A stretch of 64,000 bases of DNA from Geminicoccaceae bacterium (GTDB lineage Bacteria > Pseudomonadota > Alphaproteobacteria > Geminicoccales > Geminicoccaceae). Below the pieces are notes generated by a model. It was not told the DNA's origin, did not search any database, and saw only the letters and a list, made by a program, of their open reading frames with translations. Within the stretch, counting starts at the first letter, position 1, and each line of letters opens with the position of its first letter. The translations under genes and the position numbers were made by a program. Shown here piece by piece: positions 33,976 through 41,999 of the stretch. The DNA lies in the NCBI GenBank assembly GCA_020638465.1, contig JACKIM010000001.1:186001-250000 (forward strand), in the 5' to 3' direction.

Positions 33976-35442
33976 ATGCGCGTCGTCTTTTCCTGCATGG
34001 TCATGCTGATGGCCGTCGCAGCGGTTGCATCGCCGTGGTTCGCATCGGATGCCGGCGCCCAGCAGACGCAGGTGCTGGGGATCCGCTTCGGCATTCACCA
34101 GACGCGGACCCGCATCGTCGTCGACCTGAATGCGAGCGTCCCCGTCAACACCCGGGCCGATTCCTCCCCCCGGCGGGTGGTGATCGACCTGCCATCCGTG
34201 CGCTGGAACCTGCGGGCATCGGACCAGAGCGAGCCAAAGGGCCTGGCCACCGGGGTAAGACACGGACCGGTCGGCGACTCCGGTTCGCGGATCGTGATCG
34301 ATACCGCTACACCGGTGAAGATCGTCAACACGATGATGTTACCACCATCGGGCGACGCGGAGGGATATCGCTACGTTGTCGACATTGCCGAAGACAAGGA
34401 TGCCGGCACGTCCAAACCCGGCGTCGTTGCCGCGGCTCCCGCCCGCTCCGAAGCGAAGGCTCCTCCCCGGCGGAAGGCCGAGGTCCGTTCGCCGGGCCCC
34501 GCGCGCCCGTTTGTCAGGGTGAAGCCGCGCCCGGCCAGCCCGGTCACGGCTGACATCGGTGATACGGCGACCACGCAGGCACCCGTCGGCGCGACCGTGG
34601 CGCCGCCCGATGTCGATCATACGGTCGAGGACCAGGCCCGGGCACATCCCGAACCCGTGAACATCCCGTCCCGGCAGGCGTCGTCACCGCCATCCTTCAT
34701 CCCGGCGCCGAGACCCGGGCCCGAACCGGGCGATCCGGCGATGGCCGGAACCGGAAAGCCGCTGATCGCCATCGATGCCGGCCACGGCGGCATCGACCCC
34801 GGTGCCATTGCGGTATCCGGCGAACTGGAAAAGAACATCACGCTTGCCACGGCCCGGACGCTTGCCCGCATTCTCGAACGCACGGGGCGCTACAGGGTGC
34901 TGCTCGTGCGCGACGATGACAGTTTCATCCGCCTGCGCCACCGGGTCGAGATTGCCCACCGCGCCGGAGCGGACATGCTCATTTCGCTGCATGCCGACAG
35001 CATCGACGACCAGAAGTTCCGTGGCACCTCCGTCTACACGCTGTCCGAGACGGCGTCGGACAAGGAAGCCGCCCTGCTTGCCAGCAAGGAGAACAAGGTC
35101 GACATCATCGGCGGCACCGACCTGAGCCACCATGACAAGCTTGTGGCCTCGATCCTTATTGACCTTGCGCAACGGGATACCAACAATAAGAGCATCGACC
35201 TCGCCGATCTGTTGATCAACGAACTTGGACAGGTCACCCATCTCGTCAAGAACACGCGGCGTTATGCCGGCTTTGTCGTATTGAAGTCGCCCGACACGCC
35301 CTCGGTGCTGATCGAGCTCGGCTACCTGTCCAACAAGACGGATGCCGCGGAGCTCACCAGGCCCTCTCACCAAGAGAAACTTGCCCATGCCATCACCCAG
35401 GCCATCAACCGGTACTTCTCGCAGCTCCATGCACCGCTCTGA
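33976..35442 (+). CDS. amiC: N-acetylmuramoyl-L-alanine amidase (AMIN + Amidase_3)
   Basis: This zinc amidase splits septal peptidoglycan by removing stem peptides so daughter cells separate. After a signal peptide (MRVVFSCMVMLMAVAAV and on, cleavage near DAGAQ) there is an AMIN domain (about 30-135), a proline/arginine-rich linker, and the Amidase_3 domain from AIDAGHGGIDPGA. Zinc ligands lie in DAGHGG, GELEKN and SLHADS, with the catalytic E in VLIELGYLSN. The start is uncertain: 33976 begins a classical signal peptide and gives 488 residues, but the frame is open with ATGs at 33814, 33892 and 33919. It overlaps mrcA by 14 bp. Confidence 0.9.
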   Translation: MRVVFSCMVMLMAVAAVASPWFASDAGAQQTQVLGIRFGIHQTRTRIVVDLNASVPVNTRADSSPRRVVIDLPSVRWNLRASDQSEPKGLATGVRHGPVGDSGSRIVIDTATPVKIVNTMMLPPSGDAEGYRYVVDIAEDKDAGTSKPGVVAAAPARSEAKAPPRRKAEVRSPGPARPFVRVKPRPASPVTADIGDTATTQAPVGATVAPPDVDHTVEDQARAHPEPVNIPSRQASSPPSFIPAPRPGPEPGDPAMAGTGKPLIAIDAGHGGIDPGAIAVSGELEKNITLATARTLARILERTGRYRVLLVRDDDSFIRLRHRVEIAHRAGADMLISLHADSIDDQKFRGTSVYTLSETASDKEAALLASKENKVDIIGGTDLSHHDKLVASILIDLAQRDTNNKSIDLADLLINELGQVTHLVKNTRRYAGFVVLKSPDTPSVLIELGYLSNKTDAAELTRPSHQEKLAHAITQAINRYFSQLHAPL

Positions 35443-37945
35443 CAGGGGAGTGCTGGCACGGCTGGGCGGGGCAATCGCATCGGGCGTATCGTGGCTGGTC
35501 GTGACCTTGGCCCTGGGAATCGTCATCGCGGGCGGCGTACTCGTCTATATCATCAATCGCGCCGGCGACGACCTGCCGGACTACAGTCGACTCGCCGATT
35601 ACACCCCTCCGAATGTCACACGCATTCATGCGGGCGATGGTCGCCTTCTGGCAGAATACGCACACGAAAAGCGGATATTCGTACCCATCGACGCCATCCC
35701 CCGTCGCGTCAGGAACGCCTTCGTCGCGGCGGAGGACAAGAATTTCTACCACCATATCGGTGTGGATCCGGTGGGAATCCTGCGCGCCGTGCTCGACAAT
35801 ATCGAGCGCATGCAGCAGAACCTGCGTCCCCAGGGCGCGTCGACCATCACCCAGCAGGTCGCGAAGAACTTCTTCTTCACCAACGAGGTGTCGCTCGATC
35901 GCAAGATCAAGGAGGCGGTGCTGGCACTGCGCATGGAGCGGACCTTCACCAAGGACCACATCCTCGAACTCTATCTCAACGAGATCTTCCTCGGACACCG
36001 TTCCTATGGTGTCGCCGCTGCCGCCCTGAATTACTTCGACAAGTCGCTCGAAGAACTGACGCTCTCGGAAGCAGCCTTCCTCGGCGGCCTGCCCAAGGCC
36101 CCCTCGCGCTACGATCCGCAAACGGCCTATCAGGCGGCAATCGAACGGCGCGACTACGTCATCGGCCGCATGCTGGATGACGGCTACATCACTCCCGAGG
36201 AGGCGGCACAGGCTCGCAGCGAACCGTTGACCCTGCGCTCGCGCGCACCCACCGATTTCGTCTCCGCCGATTTCTTCACCGAGGAGGTCAGGCGCACACT
36301 GGTCGACCGCTTCGGCGAGGACGGATTCTATGGCGGCGGACTTTCCGTGCGAACCACCGTCGATCCGCAACTGCAGCACATGGCCGACACGGCGCTTCGC
36401 CGCGGGCTTTCCGCCTACGACCGTCGCAAGGGCTATCGCGGGCCGATCGGTCATATCGATGTCGATGCTCCGGACTGGCAAAAGCAGCTCGATGCGTTCG
36501 ATCCGGGCTTCGAGACCTCGCCGTGGCAGGTCGCGCTGGTCCGTGAGAGCGGCAGCAAGGCAGCAGGGCTGGCTCTCGCCGGCGGCGAGAAAATCGAGAT
36601 CCAGGCGCGCCACCTCTACTGGGCACGGCGGATCGGTGGGGACGGCCGTCTCGGCCCGGAGGTCGCCCGCGCCGACCAGGTGCTGGCACCGGGCGATGTC
36701 GTGCTCGTCACGCTGGTCGAACCCGAAGACGAGGATGGCGACGGCAAGGTCGATGGCAAGGCGGTATGGGGCCTGCGCCAGAGACCCGAGGTCGATGGCG
36801 CGGTGGTCGCGCTGGATCCGCATACCGGCCGTGTCCTGGCCATGAGCGGCGGTTTCAGTTTCCGCCAGAGCAAGTTCAATCGAGCCACCCAGGCCGAACG
36901 CCAGCCGGGCTCGGCCTTCAAGCCCTTCGTCTATCTGGCGGCCCTTGAGGCGGGCTACACTCCGTCCTCGATCATTCTCGATGCGCCGCTGGTCATCGAC
37001 CAGGGCGAGGGCCTGCCCCGCTGGAAACCGGCAAATTACGGCGATCATTTCTATGGCCCGAGCACGCTGCGCCTCGGGATCGAGAAGTCGCGCAACCTGA
37101 TGACCGTGCGGCTGGCACAGAACATCGGCATGGAGCGGGTGGTCGACGTTGCCCGACGCTTCGGCGTCGATCACGGGCTGGGCTACAATCTCGCCTCGGC
37201 CCTCGGCTCCAACGAGGTCGCCCTGCTGAACCTGACGACCGCCTACGCGATGCTGGTCAATGGCGGGCGCAAGATCACGCCGAGCCTTGTCGAACGCATC
37301 CAGGACCGCTACGGCCACACCGTGCTGGCCCGCGATCCGCGGGTATGCGACGCCTGCCGCAAACCGTTCTGGGACAACGAACCTCCTCCCGTGATCCCCG
37401 ACGACCGGCCCCTGGTCGCCGATCCGCGCAAGGCCTATCAGATGGTCCACATCATGGAAGGTGTGATCGAGAACGGCACCGGTGTCCGGGCCAAGGCGAT
37501 CGGCAAGCCGCTGGCCGGCAAGACCGGTACCACCAATGACAGCCGTGACGCATGGTTTGTCGGGTTTTCGCCCGATCTGGCGCTCGGCGTGTATGTGGGC
37601 TACGACATCCCCCAGACGCTGGGTCGCAAGGAGACGGGGGCGAGTGTCGCATTGCCGATATGGACCGAATTCATGGCCAAGGCCCTCGCCGACAAGCCGG
37701 CGACTCCATTCCGCACTCCGCCGGGAGTACGTCTTGTGCGCATCGACGCCGATACCGGGCTGCTGCCGAGCGCTGCGACCAAACGGGTGATCGCCGAGGC
37801 CTTCCTGCCGGGCACGGAGCCTGTTACGACGACGCCGGTTGCCATCGTGTCGCCGGTCACCGCTGACGACGGCAGGCAGGACGGAAGCCAGTTGCCGGCC
37901 GTCACCAGGGCACCGCAGGCTCCGGCATCCAACGGCATTTACTGA
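35429..37945 (+). CDS. mrcA: Penicillin-binding protein 1A
   Basis: This 838-residue bifunctional class A PBP polymerises and cross-links peptidoglycan. One N-terminal membrane helix (about 15-37) precedes the glycosyltransferase domain, with catalytic E in AAEDKNFYHHIGVDP and the RPQGASTITQQVAKNFF block. An OB-like insert with an acidic DEDGDGKVDG loop follows. The transpeptidase motifs are SAFK (QPGSAFKPF), SRN (EKSRNLM) and KTGTTND. ATG at 35429 (MHRSDRG) overlaps the amiC stop by 14 bp; more upstream codons lie in amiC. It continues into prfB after 34 bp, the common alphaproteobacterial order. Confidence 0.94.
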   Translation: MHRSDRGVLARLGGAIASGVSWLVVTLALGIVIAGGVLVYIINRAGDDLPDYSRLADYTPPNVTRIHAGDGRLLAEYAHEKRIFVPIDAIPRRVRNAFVAAEDKNFYHHIGVDPVGILRAVLDNIERMQQNLRPQGASTITQQVAKNFFFTNEVSLDRKIKEAVLALRMERTFTKDHILELYLNEIFLGHRSYGVAAAALNYFDKSLEELTLSEAAFLGGLPKAPSRYDPQTAYQAAIERRDYVIGRMLDDGYITPEEAAQARSEPLTLRSRAPTDFVSADFFTEEVRRTLVDRFGEDGFYGGGLSVRTTVDPQLQHMADTALRRGLSAYDRRKGYRGPIGHIDVDAPDWQKQLDAFDPGFETSPWQVALVRESGSKAAGLALAGGEKIEIQARHLYWARRIGGDGRLGPEVARADQVLAPGDVVLVTLVEPEDEDGDGKVDGKAVWGLRQRPEVDGAVVALDPHTGRVLAMSGGFSFRQSKFNRATQAERQPGSAFKPFVYLAALEAGYTPSSIILDAPLVIDQGEGLPRWKPANYGDHFYGPSTLRLGIEKSRNLMTVRLAQNIGMERVVDVARRFGVDHGLGYNLASALGSNEVALLNLTTAYAMLVNGGRKITPSLVERIQDRYGHTVLARDPRVCDACRKPFWDNEPPPVIPDDRPLVADPRKAYQMVHIMEGVIENGTGVRAKAIGKPLAGKTGTTNDSRDAWFVGFSPDLALGVYVGYDIPQTLGRKETGASVALPIWTEFMAKALADKPATPFRTPPGVRLVRIDADTGLLPSAATKRVIAEAFLPGTEPVTTTPVAIVSPVTADDGRQDGSQLPAVTRAPQAPASNGIY

Positions 37946-37979
37946 ATACCGCTACCGCATTCCTGGAGAATATCGTTCG

Positions 37980-39111
37980 ATGAGAGCCGAGATCAGCAAT
38001 CTGGCAGATCAATTGAAGCAGGCGCTGGACCTGCTGAGGAGGCATCTTTGACTGGGATGAAGCCCTTCGCCGTCTCGACGAACTGAATGCCCTGACCGAA
38101 GATCCAAACCTGTGGAATGATGCCGAAAAGGCGCAGGCGTTGATGCGCGAGAGAACGAAGCTCGCGGATTCGATCGAGAGCCAGAAGGCCATGGAACGAC
38201 GCCTTGCCGACAGTCTCGAACTGGCGGATTTGGCCGAACTGGAAGATGATGGTTCGACCCTCGACGAGATCGAGGCCGATCTTGCCGACCTCAAGCTCAC
38301 CACCGACCGATTGCAGCTCGAAAGCCTGCTGTCGGGGGAGGCCGACGGCCTCAACGCCTTCCTCCAGGTCAATGCCGGTGCCGGCGGCACCGAAAGCCAG
38401 GACTGGGCGCAGATGCTCCTGCGCATGTATGTGCGCTGGGCGGAGAGCAAGGGCTACAAGCTCGAATGGATCGAAGAGAGCGAGGGAGAGGAGGCCGGGC
38501 TCAAGTCCGCCACGGTGAAGATACAGGGCGACAACGCCTATGGCTGGCTGAAGACCGAGGCCGGCGTCCATCGCCTGGTGCGCATCTCGCCGTTCGACAG
38601 TGCCGCCCGCCGTCATACCAGCTTTGCCAGCGTCTGGGTCTATCCCGAGATCGACGACTCGATCGCGATCGAGATCGAGGACAAGGATTTGCGCATCGAC
38701 ACCTACAGGGCATCGGGAGCTGGCGGCCAGCACGTCAACCGGACCGATTCGGCGGTACGCATCACCCATAACCCCACCGGCATCGTCGTCCAGTGCCAGA
38801 ACGACCGCTCGCAGCACAGGAACAAGGCGCAGGCGATGGACATGCTCAAGGCCCGTCTCTACGAGCTGGAGTTGCAGAAACGGCGCGAGGAAGCACAGGC
38901 CACCGAGGACACCAAGACCGATATCGGCTGGGGCCACCAGATCCGTTCCTACGTGCTCCATCCCTACAAGATGGTGAAGGATCTGCGCACGAGTGTGGAA
39001 ACCGGTAATACCCAGGCCGTACTCGATGGCGACCTCGACCGGTTCCTCGAAGCTTCACTGGCCATGGGAGCGGGCCACCTGCGCCCCGAGGCAATGGACA
39101 ATACCGAATAG
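37980..39111 (+). CDS. prfB: Peptide chain release factor 2 (programmed +1 frameshift)
   Basis: RF2 terminates translation at UGA and UAA. A 23-codon first frame (from ATG 37980) ends at an in-frame TGA at 38049-38051, and the main frame resumes at GAC 38050, one base on. This is the classical RF2 autoregulatory +1 shift; joined, it gives 376 residues. The stop-recognition tripeptide SPF (LVRISPFDSAARRHTSF) and the catalytic GGQ (GAGGQHVNRTDSAVR) are both intact. The protein is encoded downstream of mrcA on the same strand and faces the AEC transporter gene. Confidence 0.95.
38037..38052 (+). promoter_or_regulatory. RF2 programmed frameshift signal
   Basis: AGGAGG (38037-38042) lies 3 nt before CTT TGA C (38046-38052), the exact arrangement of the E. 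coli RF2 site with its internal Shine-Dalgarno-like hexamer. When RF2 is scarce the ribosome pauses at TGA, slips +1 on CTT and makes full-length RF2. Confidence 0.95.
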
Positions 39112-39188
39112 ACCGCGGCGGCGTTCAAGGCGACAGACTGGCCGGTACCCGATTCGACACAGGTCGGTCCCGGCAATGACCGCGGCGG

Positions 39189-40121
39189 TCAGGCCAGCCA
39201 GTGCAATATCAGTGTCAGCACCGGCACCGCAAGCAGTGTCGAGAGCAGCATCGACGCTGCAATTTCCGTCTGCGCCTTGCCATAGCGCACGGCGAACAGG
39301 TAGGCGTTGACGCCGGTGGGCATGGCCGCGGCGATCACCGCCACGGACGCCCATAGTGGATCGACGTCGAAGACGACAAACGCCAGGAACGCCACCAGCA
39401 TCGGCTGCATCACCATCTTGATGGCGACCATGACGACGCACAGGCGCAATGTACCGGCGATGCGGTAACCGCGCAGCGACGCGCCCACGGAAAACAGTGC
39501 ACATGGCAATGCCGCTCCCCCCATCAGATCGCCGAAGCGGTCGAACAGGCGGGGCATCGGCAGGTCGGCCAGGTTCCATGCGACACCGCCGACAAGGCCG
39601 ATGAGAATGGGGTTGGTCGCCAGACCTTTGACGGCATTGCCCATGACCGCCCATGTCCGTCCCCTGCCGCGGGCAACCCCTTCCACGAGGAATGTGACCA
39701 GACTGAAAAAGATCACGGCATGGAACGACAGCAGGAGAAACAGCGGCAGACCGGCCTTGTCGCCCAGTGCCGCAAGGATGATCGGTATGCCGATCAGCAC
39801 CGTGTTGCCGTAGATCGAGCCGAAAGCGGCGAGCACACGAAACTCGAAATCGGCATGTCCCAACCAGCGATAGCCCATGATGGCAAGGACGAAACTCGTT
39901 CCTACCCCGCCATAATAGGCGGCGAAATAGCGGACATCGATCTCGGCGGGCAGTTCCTTGGTGGCAAGGCTGTGGAACAGCATCACCGGAATGGCGAAAT
40001 AGAAGACAAAGCGGCCGAGCGCGGCCCCGGCCTGGTCGTCGAATGCACCGGTATAGGTGGCAAGATAGCCCGAAGCGATCACCACGAAGACCGGCAGCAC
40101 GATATCGAGAAGAATTTCCAA
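39189..40121 (-). CDS. AEC-family auxin-efflux-like transporter
   Basis: This 310-residue membrane permease has ten hydrophobic segments in the two-bundle pattern of the AEC/PIN-like family, with IVLPVFVVIASGYL at the start and the conserved GSIYGNTVLIGIPI motif around residue 100. Family members export organic acids such as malate or malonate, or auxin-like compounds; the substrate here is unknown. The TTG start at 40121 has a GAGGA ribosome site 4 nt upstream and gives the usual length; GTG at 40157 adds 12 residues. It converges with prfB and diverges from the small membrane protein gene. Confidence 0.87.
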   Translation of the reverse strand: MEILLDIVLPVFVVIASGYLATYTGAFDDQAGAALGRFVFYFAIPVMLFHSLATKELPAEIDVRYFAAYYGGVGTSFVLAIMGYRWLGHADFEFRVLAAFGSIYGNTVLIGIPIILAALGDKAGLPLFLLLSFHAVIFFSLVTFLVEGVARGRGRTWAVMGNAVKGLATNPILIGLVGGVAWNLADLPMPRLFDRFGDLMGGAALPCALFSVGASLRGYRIAGTLRLCVVMVAIKMVMQPMLVAFLAFVVFDVDPLWASVAVIAAAMPTGVNAYLFAVRYGKAQTEIAASMLLSTLLAVPVLTLILHWLA

Positions 40122-40221
40122 GCGGTCCTCACGGTTCAAAAAGATGCTCCAGGCCACAGCAACGCCCTGACCGGCTGCATGAAACAGCGATCCTGACCGA
40201 TATTGAGCCTGCCTTGCGGTG

Positions 40222-40236
40222 TTAAACTTTTTTTAA
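40222..40236 (+). promoter_or_regulatory. Full CtrA-like box (TTAA-N7-TTAA)
   Basis: TTAA at 40222-40225 and TTAA at 40233-40236 are separated by exactly 7 nt, the spacing bound by the alphaproteobacterial cell-cycle regulator CtrA. It lies 50 bp upstream of a small membrane protein with an excellent ribosome site. In a genome this GC-rich such a match is uncommon. Binding is inferred. Confidence 0.5.
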
Positions 40237-40285
40237 GGGGAGGTGCAATAGACTGCGGATATCAAGAAAAGTAAAGGAGGGCCGA

Positions 40286-40447
40286 ATGATTGCCCAAGCC
40301 GAGCCTCAGCCAGTCCAGGTCGCCACAAGCGAACTTCCACCGCAGACGGAACGTTGGCCCATTCCCCAGGCGGCGATGTTCATCTTCACCTCGGCCAGCC
40401 TGTGCTGGATTGCCATCTTCGCCGTGATTCGCGCCCTTTTTGTCTGA
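40286..40447 (+). CDS. Small single-pass membrane protein (53 residues)
   Basis: This short frame begins ATG 40286 after a near-perfect ribosome site (AAAGGAGGGCCGA). The first 24 residues are polar and proline/glutamine-rich (AQAEPQPVQVATSELPPQ); residues 29-53 form one hydrophobic helix (AAMFIFTSASLCWIAIFAVI then RALFV) that ends the protein. A topology with the N terminus in the cytosol or periplasm cannot be decided. It matches no family I recognise. The upstream CtrA-like box suggests cell-cycle-linked expression. It is probably monocistronic, followed by a hairpin (40473-40496). Confidence 0.7.
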   Translation: MIAQAEPQPVQVATSELPPQTERWPIPQAAMFIFTSASLCWIAIFAVIRALFV

Positions 40448-40612
40448 TTTCCCCCTTTCATGAAAGTCTCCTTGCAGGGGCAATCCTGTCCCTGCATCCT
40501 GAGACCGCATGGGCCGAACACAGGCGTTCTTGTGTCGTGACTTTCCCGTTCAGGCGGAACACACGAACGACAGGGGAATGAGCCACGCGGCGCATTCCGG
40601 ACTGGATCTTTG

Positions 40613-40658
40613 TGTCATGTTATGCTATTATTCCTAATATTAGCGTAATGACATGACA
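40613..40658. promoter_or_regulatory. AT-rich nested palindromes before the unknown gene at 40669
   Basis: TGTCATG (40613-40619) and CATGACA (40652-40658) form a 7-bp inverted repeat, and CTAATATTAG (40634-40643) is a 10-bp palindrome near the centre. The block is AT-rich and ends at the ribosome site AGGAG of the next gene, so it may be the promoter and operator of that gene. This is inferred from symmetry alone. Confidence 0.4.
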
Positions 40659-40668
40659 GGAGTCCTTC

Positions 40669-41421
40669 GTGTCCAGCCCCGCCCTTGCCCGCATCCCTCG
40701 AAACGACGGCACTCCCTCCCCTGTCCGGCTCCGCGGTCCGCGAGTAGCGCCCGCCCTGGAGGATACAGGGCGGCACAACGCCATTTCGGGTCCGTTCCAC
40801 ATCGCCGACGCCGGTGAACGAGCCGAATTCGAGGCGCTCGTGGCGGATCTTTGCACAACCTGCCGATGCAGTGGCGCAGCCATGAAGCACTGGGTCCTCG
40901 AAATGGCCGCGGCCATGTGGCGCCAGCGCTGGCTCGTGGCGCTGGAGGAACGGGTCATGGCGGAAGGTGGCGGCACGGCCCCGTCCCGCCTGCCGTCGCT
41001 GGCCACCATCATCCGCTATCGCAGCCGCCTCGCGGCCGATTACCGGATGGCCGAGGAAAATATCGTCCGCCTGCAGGAGGCCCGACGGCTGAACCCGCCG
41101 GATGAACGGGCAGGAACCACGGGCTCCGACGAAGACTGCCCGCCGCGGGCCGCGCCCCAGGACACCGGCGGCGGCAAGGAAGACACCGGCGGCGGCAAGG
41201 AAGACACCGGCGGGGAAGATACGAGGGCGGATACCCCCGGCGATCCGCCCCGCAGCGGTGACGGTCATGCCGGTCCTGCCCCCTCTCCCGCCATCGCGAC
41301 GGCCGCCCTGTCCGCAGGGCCCGGCCCGTCGCCGGATGACGGCGGCGCATCCGCAGCTCCCGTCACGGATCGGGAGAAATCCGGACCGGCACCGCCGGAT
41401 CCCGGGTCCCGGCAGCCCTGA
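40669..41421 (+). CDS. Uncharacterised protein, repeat-containing C terminus
   Basis: This 250-residue protein starts with GTG behind a good AGGAG site. The core (about 35-145: RHNAISG, EFEALVADL, MWRQRWLVALEERV, IIRYRSRLAADYRMAEENIVRLQEAR) has the pattern of a widespread uncharacterised family that reads roughly NALKHG, EF..L, E..W.R.R, RYE..L.R....A...L..LQ. I know of no function for it. The C terminus is disordered and contains three DTGGG(K)E units at 160-180, from a 21-bp tandem DNA repeat (41160-41220), then proline/glycine/aspartate-rich sequence. It lies between the small membrane protein and the MetOD1 gene. Confidence 0.65.
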   Translation: MSSPALARIPRNDGTPSPVRLRGPRVAPALEDTGRHNAISGPFHIADAGERAEFEALVADLCTTCRCSGAAMKHWVLEMAAAMWRQRWLVALEERVMAEGGGTAPSRLPSLATIIRYRSRLAADYRMAEENIVRLQEARRLNPPDERAGTTGSDEDCPPRAAPQDTGGGKEDTGGGKEDTGGEDTRADTPGDPPRSGDGHAGPAPSPAIATAALSAGPGPSPDDGGASAAPVTDREKSGPAPPDPGSRQP

Positions 41422-41489
41422 GCCGGATACATCGCTTCGGAACATTCATATCCGCCAGTCCTGTTATTTACGTCAATAGAAGACAGACC

Positions 41490-41999
41490 ATGAACGAATC
41501 GCCCCCGCCCTTTGCCGATGCCCCCATCGAACGGAACCGCGACCGGTTCCTGCGCGAGCTGCTGCGCGAACTCACGGGCATCCTTGAGGAAACCGTCGGC
41601 CTGGAGGAAGCCGAGGGCTTCATCTCGCTGGTCGGCGGCCGGCTTGGACAGGTCATGAACGACGAATACCGCGCGGCCAATGACGGGGCCCTGCTCGATG
41701 CGCGGCAGGTCGCCCACGCACTGGTCGATCTCAAGCGCCGCATCGAAGGAGGATATTCCATCGAGAGCATCGATGCGAAGCAGATCGTCCTGGTCAACTC
41801 CGCATGCCCCTTCGGCCCCCATGTCAAGGGCCGCAGATCGCTTTGCATGATGACCTCGAACGTGTTCGGCAGGATCGCCGCCGACAATCTCGGCTATGCG
41901 CGCATCGAGCTTCAGAAATCCATCGCCTCCGGCGACGGGTGCTGCCGGGTCGTGATCCACCTGAGCGAAGGCGAGAACGGTCGTGAATATTTCGGTTGA
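41490..41999 (+). CDS. MetOD1 (methanogen output domain 1) family protein
   Basis: This 169-residue protein has the methanogen-output-domain signature: NSACPFGPHVKGRRSLCMMTSNVFGRI followed by ENLGYA-like ADNLGYARIELQKSIASGDGCCRVVIHL. Four cysteines (C106, C119, C151 and C152) stand out and could bind metal or form redox pairs; that is inference. MetOD1 domains occur at the ends of signalling proteins and next to histidine kinases. Here the gene overlaps the next histidine kinase by 17 bp, so the two proteins probably form a sensor module. No membrane segment is visible, so it is cytosolic. Confidence 0.8.
   Translation: MNESPPPFADAPIERNRDRFLRELLRELTGILEETVGLEEAEGFISLVGGRLGQVMNDEYRAANDGALLDARQVAHALVDLKRRIEGGYSIESIDAKQIVLVNSACPFGPHVKGRRSLCMMTSNVFGRIAADNLGYARIELQKSIASGDGCCRVVIHLSEGENGREYFG

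Noticed and set aside
35405..37450. 681-residue antisense frame opposite mrcA
   Set aside because: Mirror of a well-supported PBP1A gene; no recognisable domain, only biased composition.
37980..38051. prfB looked like a truncated gene with an early TGA
   Set aside because: The early stop is the conserved RF2 programmed +1 frameshift site, not a defect.
40473..40496. Rho-independent terminator after the 53-residue gene
   Set aside because: A 7-bp hairpin TGCAGGG/CCCTGCA is present but is followed by TCCTGAGACC, not a T-run; kept only as a note.
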